64,000 nt of DNA from positions 62,001-126,000 of the forward strand of contig NZ_FMCQ01000010.1 of assembly GCF_900091605.1 (NCBI RefSeq), given 5' to 3'. Position numbers and translations under genes: made by a program. The notes beneath the pieces are model-generated. The model worked only from the letters and a program-made list of their open reading frames with translations. It was not told the origin of the DNA and searched no databases. The stretch is from Micromonospora tulbaghiae (GTDB taxonomy: Bacteria > Actinomycetota > Actinomycetes > Mycobacteriales > Micromonosporaceae). Positions within the stretch are counted from its first letter, which is position 1, and the number at the start of each line of letters is the position of its first letter. Below, in pieces: positions 58,295 through 64,000 of this stretch.

Positions 58295-60658
58295 ATGCCG
58301 TACCGCCCGCCGCTGGTCCCGTACGAGACGTTCGTGGCCGACCCGCCCGACCTGCCGGTCCGCGCCCCCGGCGAGGAGGGCGCCGACGACGTGCTGCGGG
58401 CCGAGGTGGCCGCGACCGACGCGCACGGGGTCACGCTCACCGCGACCTGTGCGTCCGGCCGCACGCTGGTCGCGCGGGTCGAGGCCGCCGGCGACGGGAT
58501 CATCCGGGTACGCCTCGCCGACGACCTCTCGGTCCGCAGCCGGTCCGCGGCCGCGCTGACACTGGTCCACCCGCAGCCGCACCCCGCCGCCGTGACCGTC
58601 ACCGACGGACACGTCCGGGTCGGCGCCGGTGGCGTGGTCGCCGAGCTGTGCCTGGACCCGTGGGGGCTGCGGTTCCTCACTCCTGAGGGGCGGCTGCTGC
58701 TGGCCTCCGACGGCGGTACCCGGGACATCAGCGGTCGCCGCCGCACGCTGCCGCTCGGCCGCTCCACGTTCGACGGCGAGCCGGTCGCCTGGCACGAGAG
58801 CTTCGTCGCGCCCGGCGACGAACGGTTCGTCGGCTTCGGCGAAAAGTTCACCCCGCTGGACAAGCGCGGCCAGCGCCCGCTGATGTGGAACTTCGACGCC
58901 TTCGGCGGCGAGTCCGACCGCTCGCACAAGAACGTGCCGTTCTACCTCTCCGACCGCGGCTACGGCGTGCTCGTCGACAGCGGGCTGCCGGTGCAGTTCG
59001 ACGTGTGCGCCAGCACCCACAGCAGCGTGCAGATCCTCGTCCCGGACGACCTGCTCGACTACTACGTGCTGGCCGGGCCCACCCCGGCGCAGGTGCTCGA
59101 CCGGCTCGACACGCTGACCGGACGGCCGTACCTGCCGCCGAGGTGGGCGTTCGGCGCGTGGATCTCCTCCGGCTTCTTCCCGGACAGCCAGCAGCGCGTG
59201 CTGGAACGGGCCCGGCGCATCCGGGAGCGGGACATCCCCTGCGACGTGCTGCACCTCGACTGCTACTGGCAGGTCGCCGGCCACTGGTCGGATCTGCGCT
59301 GGGACGCCGACGCCTTCCCCGACCCGGACGGCATGCTCAAGGACCTCACCGAGCAGGGCTTCCGGGTGTGCCTCTGGATGAACCCGTACCTGATGACCGG
59401 CAGCCCGCTCTACGCCGAGGCCGAGGCCGCCGGGTACTTCCTGCGCCGCCCGGACGGCGGCACGTACGTCGCCGACACCTGGCACGGCAGCTACCCGGAA
59501 TGCGCCGTCGTGGACCTCACCAACCCGGCCGCGGTGCGCTGGTTCCAGGGCCTGCTGCGACCGCTGCTGGCGCAGGGCGTCGCGGCGTTCAAGACCGACT
59601 TCGCCGAGGGCGTGCCCGCCGACGCGGTGGCACACAACGGCATGACCGGCGTCGAACTGCACAACGTGTACGCACTGCTGTTCAACGACGCGGTAGCCGA
59701 CGTCACCGAGGAGGTGGCCGGGCACCGCACCGTGTGGGCCCGTTCGTCGTACCTGGGCGGGCAGCGGCACAGCGCGCAGTGGAGCGGCGACGTCAACGCC
59801 ACCTGGCCCGGCATGGCCAGCACGCTGCGCGGCGGCCTGTCCCACGGGCTGTCCGGGGTGCCGTTCTGGAGCCACGACACCGGCGGCTTCCACGGCACAC
59901 CCGAGCCGGACCTGTACGTGCGCTGGACCCAGTTCGGCGCCCTCTCGCCGCTGGTGCGGCTGCACGGCACCACCAGCCGGCTGCCGTGGGAGTTCCCGCC
60001 CGAGGCGGAACGGCACGCGGTGGACGCGCTGCGGCTGCGCTACCGGCTGCTGCCGTACCTCTGGTCGGCGGCGGTGGCGAGCGCCCGCACCGGCGGCCCG
60101 ATGCTGCGGGCGCTGCTCGTCGACAGCCCGGACGACCCGGCCGCCTGGACCGCCGACCTCCAGTACCGCCTCGGCCCCGACCTGCTGGTGGCGCCGGTGC
60201 TCGACCCGTCCGGCGAGCGCGCCGTCTACCTGCCGACGGGCGACGACTGGCTGGACGCGGACACCGGGCAGCGGCACCCCGGCGGCCGGCACCTGCGGGT
60301 GAGCGTGCCGCTGGACCGGCTGCCGCTGTACGTGCGCCACGGCGCGCTGATCCCCACCGTGGCACCCGCGGCGACGGTCGGGACCGGCCCGTTCCGGGAC
60401 GTCACGCTCGTGGCCTGGGGCGGCGTCGACGGCGTGAGCGTGGTGCACGACCCCGAAGGCGACACCACTGTCACGGCGGTACGCGACGGCGACACGCTGC
60501 GCGTGCGCGTGGACGGGCCGCTGGACGTCCGGGGGGTCAGCGTCGTCGGGACGGACCCGCCGCGCCGGGCGGTGCTCGACGGCGAGCCGGTCCCGGTGAC
60601 GCCGTTCGCGCCGTGGTTCGGCGGCGGAGACCGGCCGGCCGGAATCTCGCCCCTTTAG
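58295..60658 (+). CDS. Alpha-xylosidase/alpha-glucosidase, GH31 (YicI type)
   Basis: The product of 787 residues has the GH31 layout: an N-terminal beta-sandwich, FVGFGEKFTPLDKRGQRPLM, and a catalytic barrel. The catalytic residues are nucleophile Asp435 in AAFKTDFAEGVP and acid/base Asp499 in QWSGDVNATW, 64 residues apart as in E. coli YicI. KTDFAE in place of WxDMxE marks the alpha-xylosidase branch. There is no signal peptide. ATG at 58295 has GAGGAG six bases upstream. The likely job is release of alpha-1,6-xylose from imported oligosaccharides, beside the GH42 and GH3 enzymes. Confidence 0.93.
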   Translation: MPYRPPLVPYETFVADPPDLPVRAPGEEGADDVLRAEVAATDAHGVTLTATCASGRTLVARVEAAGDGIIRVRLADDLSVRSRSAAALTLVHPQPHPAAVTVTDGHVRVGAGGVVAELCLDPWGLRFLTPEGRLLLASDGGTRDISGRRRTLPLGRSTFDGEPVAWHESFVAPGDERFVGFGEKFTPLDKRGQRPLMWNFDAFGGESDRSHKNVPFYLSDRGYGVLVDSGLPVQFDVCASTHSSVQILVPDDLLDYYVLAGPTPAQVLDRLDTLTGRPYLPPRWAFGAWISSGFFPDSQQRVLERARRIRERDIPCDVLHLDCYWQVAGHWSDLRWDADAFPDPDGMLKDLTEQGFRVCLWMNPYLMTGSPLYAEAEAAGYFLRRPDGGTYVADTWHGSYPECAVVDLTNPAAVRWFQGLLRPLLAQGVAAFKTDFAEGVPADAVAHNGMTGVELHNVYALLFNDAVADVTEEVAGHRTVWARSSYLGGQRHSAQWSGDVNATWPGMASTLRGGLSHGLSGVPFWSHDTGGFHGTPEPDLYVRWTQFGALSPLVRLHGTTSRLPWEFPPEAERHAVDALRLRYRLLPYLWSAAVASARTGGPMLRALLVDSPDDPAAWTADLQYRLGPDLLVAPVLDPSGERAVYLPTGDDWLDADTGQRHPGGRHLRVSVPLDRLPLYVRHGALIPTVAPAATVGTGPFRDVTLVAWGGVDGVSVVHDPEGDTTVTAVRDGDTLRVRVDGPLDVRGVSVVGTDPPRRAVLDGEPVPVTPFAPWFGGGDRPAGISPL

Positions 60659-60706
60659 TTTAAGCTGTAGCCGAACTCGGGGCCGGGCGCAGGAGGCGGG
60701 CAGTAC

Positions 60707-61903
60707 GTGATCAGCATCGACCGGCCGACGGCCGACCTCGGCGACGTGCGGGTGACCAACCGGGCCGCGGTGCTCCGGCACGTCCGCCGTCACGCCCCCT
60801 GCTCCCGGGCCGACGTCGCCGCCCACACCGGGCTGAACAAGGCCACCGTCTCCAGCCTGGTCGCCGAGCTGATCGAACACGGCCTGCTGCGGGAGACCGG
60901 GCTGACCGAGAACCGGGTGGGCCGCCCGGCCACCATGCTCGTCCTCGACGGCTCCCGCTACGTCGGGCTCGGCCTGCGCGTCGGCGCGGACGAACTGGTC
61001 GCGGTCGCCGCGGGACTCGGCGGCGACCCGGTGCTGACCTGGCGGCGCGCGTTCCCCGCCGCCACCGCCGGTCCCGAGGAGACGGTGAAGGCGCTCGCCG
61101 CGCTGACCCGGCGCGCCGTCAACCGGATCGGCGCCGACCGCACCGTGCTCGGCCTCACCGTAGCCGTACCCGGGCTGGTGGACCCCGACGGCGACGTGCC
61201 GGCCGCACCCGCGCTGGGCTGGCGCGGCGTGCCGCTGGCCGCGTCGGTTCGTCGCGCGCTACGCGACAGGGATTTCCCCGTCGCCGTCGACACCGAGGCC
61301 AACCTCGCCGTGCTGGCCGAGCGGCGGCACGGCCCGTACGCCGCCACGACCGACCTGGTGCACCTCACCGGCGGGCCGGCGATCGGCGCGGGCCTGATCA
61401 GCGGCGGCCGGCTGCTGCGCGGCGGCCGGGGCTTCGCCGGCGACGTCGGGCACCTGCCCCTGGCCGCGGACGGACCGGCCTGCGACTGCGGGCGGCGCGG
61501 CTGCCTCACCGCGCTGCTCGGCGTGGACGCGGTGATCCGCCGCCTGCTACCAGGCGCCGGCCCGGTCACCGACCATCTGCCGGAGGTGGAACGGATCCAG
61601 GTACTCGCCCGCGCCGGGGACGAGCCGGTACGGACGGGGCTCACCGAGATCGGCCGGCTGCTCGGGCAGGCGACGTCGGTGCTGTCCGGGCTGCTCGACC
61701 CGGAGGTGGTGGTGGTCGGCGGGCACCTGGCGGCGCTCGCGCCGTGGCTGCTGCCCGCCGCCCACGCCGAACTCGCGGCCCGCACACCGGTTCCGCCCGG
61801 CGTGCGGCTGGAGGCCAGCACGCTCGGGTCCGCGGCCGGGGCGCTGGGCGGGGCCACCGCCGCGCTGGCCACTGTGGAGGCCGGGCGCCTGCCCGCCGGA
61901 TGA
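60707..61903 (+). CDS. ROK-family transcriptional regulator
   Basis: The product of 398 residues has an N-terminal MarR-like helix-turn-helix (CSRADVAAHTGLNKATVSSL) and a ROK sugar-binding domain with DTEANLAVLAERRHG and HLTGGPAIGAGLISGGRLLR. The zinc motif CDCGRRGC is at residues 259-266. XylR/NagC-type members repress sugar genes until the sugar binds. It lies 48 bases after the GH31 gene and is the local regulator candidate. GTG at 60707 has AGGAGG upstream, with a TTTAGTT box near its promoter. Confidence 0.92.
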   Translation: MISIDRPTADLGDVRVTNRAAVLRHVRRHAPCSRADVAAHTGLNKATVSSLVAELIEHGLLRETGLTENRVGRPATMLVLDGSRYVGLGLRVGADELVAVAAGLGGDPVLTWRRAFPAATAGPEETVKALAALTRRAVNRIGADRTVLGLTVAVPGLVDPDGDVPAAPALGWRGVPLAASVRRALRDRDFPVAVDTEANLAVLAERRHGPYAATTDLVHLTGGPAIGAGLISGGRLLRGGRGFAGDVGHLPLAADGPACDCGRRGCLTALLGVDAVIRRLLPGAGPVTDHLPEVERIQVLARAGDEPVRTGLTEIGRLLGQATSVLSGLLDPEVVVVGGHLAALAPWLLPAAHAELAARTPVPPGVRLEASTLGSAAGALGGATAALATVEAGRLPAG

Positions 61904-61996
61904 CCCCTTGACCGCACCGGCCGGAAGGTGCCAACCTCGGTAGCGCCGCGTTCCGGGACCGGGCAACCCGAAGCGGCGTGTTTTTCGGCGGTTGTC

Positions 61997-62107
61997 GAAG
62001 CGCTTCACCACCGCTCCGGGCCGACACTGCCGCACCCCCACCACCCCTTTTCGCGTACGCGACGCCGCATCACCGGCTCGTCCGTCGAAGCGCTTCGACG
62101 GACGAGC
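61997..62107. promoter_or_regulatory. Two LacI-type operators upstream of the GH3 gene
   Basis: GAAGCGCTTC occurs at 61997-62006 and again inside a perfect 32-bp palindrome at 62076-62107, whose left half is GCTCGTCCGTCGAAGC. The TCGAAGCGCTTCGA core is the classic LacI/CcpA-family operator form of actinomycetes. Two sites about 85 bases apart (centre to centre about 90) could be bridged by a looped tetramer. No lacI-type gene lies in the window, so the regulator must be outside, perhaps just beyond the right end. Confidence 0.82.
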
Positions 62108-62139
62108 GGCAGCACGTACGCCGACCGGAGGCGCCCACC

Positions 62140-64000
62140 ATGACCGACCCCGTCCCCCATCGTCTGGACGACCTGCTGGCCCGGCTCACGCTGCCGGAGA
62201 AACTCGGCCTGCTGCACCAGTGGCAGGCGCCGGTGCCCCGGCTCGGCCTGCGCGCGTTCCGCACCGGCACCGAGGCGCTGCACGGCGTCGCGTGGCTCGG
62301 CACCGCCACCGTCTTCCCGCAGGCGATCGGCTTGGCCGCGAGCTGGAACCCGGACCTGATCCGGGCGGTGGGGGCCGCCGTCGGCGACGAGGTACGCGTC
62401 AAGCACCGGGCCGACCCGGACCGCGTCGGCCTCAACGTGTGGGCGCCGGTGGTCAACCCGCTGCGCGACCCCCGGTGGGGACGCAACGAGGAGGGCTGGT
62501 CCGAGGACCCGTGGCTGACCGGCGAGTTGGCCACCGCGTACGCGCTCGGGTTGCGCGGCGACCACCCGATCCGGCTGCGGACCGCGCCGACGCTCAAGCA
62601 CTTCCTCGGCTACAACAACGAGACCGACCGGGCCACCACCTCCAGCGACCTGCCGCCCCGGATGCTGCGCGAGTACGAGCTGCCGGCCTTCCGCGCCCCG
62701 CTGGCGGCCGGCGCAGCCGTGGCGGTGATGGCGTCGTACAACCTGGTCGACGGCGTGCCGGCGCACCTGAGCCCGCTCATCGAGGGTGAGCTGCGCGGCT
62801 ACGCCGACGACGAGATCATGGTGGTCGGCGACGCCGGGGCGGTCGGCAACATCGCCGGCGTGCAGGGACACCTGCCCGACCACGTGGCCGGCTTCGCCGC
62901 CGCGCTGCGCGCCGGCATCGACAGCTTCACCGAGGACGACGAGGACAGCACCCCCACCGTGGAGCGGCTCACGGAGGCGCTGGCCCGCGGCCTCGTCGAC
63001 GTCTCCCACGTGGACCGGGCGGTGCGGCGGATCCTGTCCGTCCGGTCGCGGCTGGGCGACCTGAACCCCGATCCCCACGACGACGTGCCGCCCCACACGC
63101 TCGACAGCCTCGCCCACCGGGAACTCGCCCGCGAGGCCGCCCGCCAGTCGGTGGTGCTGCTGCGCAACGACGGCCTGCTGCCGCTGCGCCCCAGCACCCG
63201 CGTCGCGGTGCTCGGCCCGCTCGCCGACACGGTGCTCACCGACTGGTACAGCGGCACCCCGCCGTACACGATCAGCGCGTACGCCGGGCTGCTCGGGCGC
63301 CTGCCCGAGGTGACCACCCATCCCGGCGCGGACCGGATCACCCTGCACGTCGGCGACCGGGCGGTACGCCACGACGGCGACGGCCCGCTGGCGCTCGGCG
63401 ACAGCCCGGCCGAGTTCGACGTGGTCGACTGGGGGCGCGACGTGGTGGCGCTGCGCGCCGTGGACACCGGCCGGTACGTCGGCGCCGACGACACCGGGGC
63501 CCTCGTGGCAGACCGCGACGGACCGGGCGGCTGGGTGGTACGCGAGACGTTCCGCCTGCACCACCGGCCCCACGGCACCGCGCTGCTGCACCACCTGGCC
63601 ACCGGCCGGCACGTCGGCGTCGCACCGGACGGGCGGCTGAGCGTCGCCACCGGCGACCCGGCCGTGTTCGCAGTGACGCTGCTCGTGGACGGGGCGGCCG
63701 AGGCCGCCGCGCTGGCGGCCGCCGCCGACGTGGCGGTGGTGGTGCTCGGCAACCACCCGATGGTCAACGGCCGGGAGACCGAGGACCGGGCCGACCTGGC
63801 CCTGCCGACCGGCCAGGCGGAGCTGCTGCGGGCCGTGCACGCCGCGAACCCGCGTACCGTGCTGGCGCTGACGAGCAGCTACCCGTACGCGGCCGGCTGG
63901 GCGCAGGAGCACCTGCCGGCGGTGCTGTGGAGCGCCCACGGTGGACAGGAACACGGCAACGGGCTGGCCGACGTGCTGCTCGGCGCCGCCGACCCGGGCG
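62140..64000 (+). CDS. GH3 beta-glucosidase/beta-xylosidase (3' end outside window)
   Basis: About 620 residues are visible and the gene runs off the window edge. The GH3 N-terminal barrel has NVWAPVVNPLRDPRWGRNEE then GWSEDPWLTGE, KHFLGYN, and nucleophile Asp231 in IMVVGDAGAVG. The C-terminal domain begins with ARQSVVLLRNDGLLPLRP. Between about residues 430 and 515 there is an inserted beta-trefoil-like region (VDTGRYVGADDTGALVADR, then HHLATGRHVGVAPDGRLSV), a fascin-like domain seen in some beta-xylosidases. There is no signal peptide. ATG at 62140 follows CGGAGGCG. It is the partner of the GH42/GH31 enzymes and probably controlled by LacI-type operators. Confidence 0.93.
   Translation, partial: MTDPVPHRLDDLLARLTLPEKLGLLHQWQAPVPRLGLRAFRTGTEALHGVAWLGTATVFPQAIGLAASWNPDLIRAVGAAVGDEVRVKHRADPDRVGLNVWAPVVNPLRDPRWGRNEEGWSEDPWLTGELATAYALGLRGDHPIRLRTAPTLKHFLGYNNETDRATTSSDLPPRMLREYELPAFRAPLAAGAAVAVMASYNLVDGVPAHLSPLIEGELRGYADDEIMVVGDAGAVGNIAGVQGHLPDHVAGFAAALRAGIDSFTEDDEDSTPTVERLTEALARGLVDVSHVDRAVRRILSVRSRLGDLNPDPHDDVPPHTLDSLAHRELAREAARQSVVLLRNDGLLPLRPSTRVAVLGPLADTVLTDWYSGTPPYTISAYAGLLGRLPEVTTHPGADRITLHVGDRAVRHDGDGPLALGDSPAEFDVVDWGRDVVALRAVDTGRYVGADDTGALVADRDGPGGWVVRETFRLHHRPHGTALLHHLATGRHVGVAPDGRLSVATGDPAVFAVTLLVDGAAEAAALAAAADVAVVVLGNHPMVNGRETEDRADLALPTGQAELLRAVHAANPRTVLALTSSYPYAAGWAQEHLPAVLWSAHGGQEHGNGLADVLLGAADPG

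Noticed and set aside
58226..60880. An 884-codon minus-strand frame opposite GH31
   Set aside because: Complementary-strand shadow of a well-supported GH31 gene; composition is Val/Gly/Arg-biased and shows no domain.
62005..63954. A 649-codon minus-strand frame opposite GH3
   Set aside because: Shadow frame of the GH3 gene; no motif and no start signals.

Overview
The window reads as the chromosome of a very high-GC actinomycete, most likely Micromonospora or a close relative. Codons are strongly G/C-ending, GTG and TTG starts are common, and several starts look leaderless. The gene set is actinobacterial: an ECF42-type sigma factor paired with a DGPF/YCII protein, a BldC-like helix-turn-helix gene, HspR-type heat-shock control and a class III lanthipeptide locus. 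I saw no rRNA, tRNA, CRISPR array or insertion sequence. Identifications rest on motif reading, not on database searches.

Region by region. 1-6.5 kb holds housekeeping and general genes: prolyl iminopeptidase with a divergent MarR regulator, peptide deformylase, a GNAT enzyme coupled to a TSUP permease, a nuclease/phosphatase-fold enzyme, and folD behind a clear ZTP riboswitch. 6.6-9.2 kb has a Beta-family protein, a XerC/D-like tyrosine recombinase, and at 9136-9163 a very good match to an actinobacterial dif site (chromosome dimer resolution). The base skew of the + strand switches sign over the same stretch, so this is probably the replication terminus region. 10-17.3 kb is a class III lanthipeptide cluster: MFS exporter, a 34-residue precursor, the LanKC synthetase, an unrecognised 189-residue protein whose C-terminal tail carries the same S-x2-S-x2-C ring pattern, and a two-component system.

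17.3-28.4 kb carries a UvrA-like ATPase, a PNPOx-like protein, a VOC protein, an AraC regulator, pyridoxal kinase, an OFA-type MFS transporter with its tiny partner protein, an SDR reductase, a patatin-like lipase, the ECF42 sigma/DGPF pair and a peroxiredoxin. 28.4-31 kb is cydAB (cytochrome bd oxidase). 31-46 kb is a mixed stretch: PlsC, a flavodoxin-fold oxidoreductase, a DUF4180 pair, GDPD, an Atg22-like transporter, thymidine kinase, a second tyrosine recombinase, Hsp20 with an HspR box, GNAT enzymes, a GT39 transferase and a TIGR04222 protein.

45-52.5 kb is rich in drug-response genes: a 14-TM drug exporter with TetR, a macrolide-type glycosyltransferase with a divergent TetR and two paired operators, an NmrA-like reductase, a decayed MerR regulator and a metallo-hydrolase. 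52.4-56.2 kb has a methyltransferase, a maleylpyruvate-isomerase-like protein, small conserved proteins and a LysE exporter. 56.2-64 kb is a glycoside-utilisation locus: GH42 beta-galactosidase, divergent GH31 alpha-xylosidase, a ROK regulator, and a GH3 enzyme that runs off the end of the window and sits behind LacI-type operators. Together these activities would suit xyloglucan-type oligosaccharides.

A dispersed palindromic repeat with 17-bp arms occurs at 8765 and 44723, with a diverged copy at 55371.
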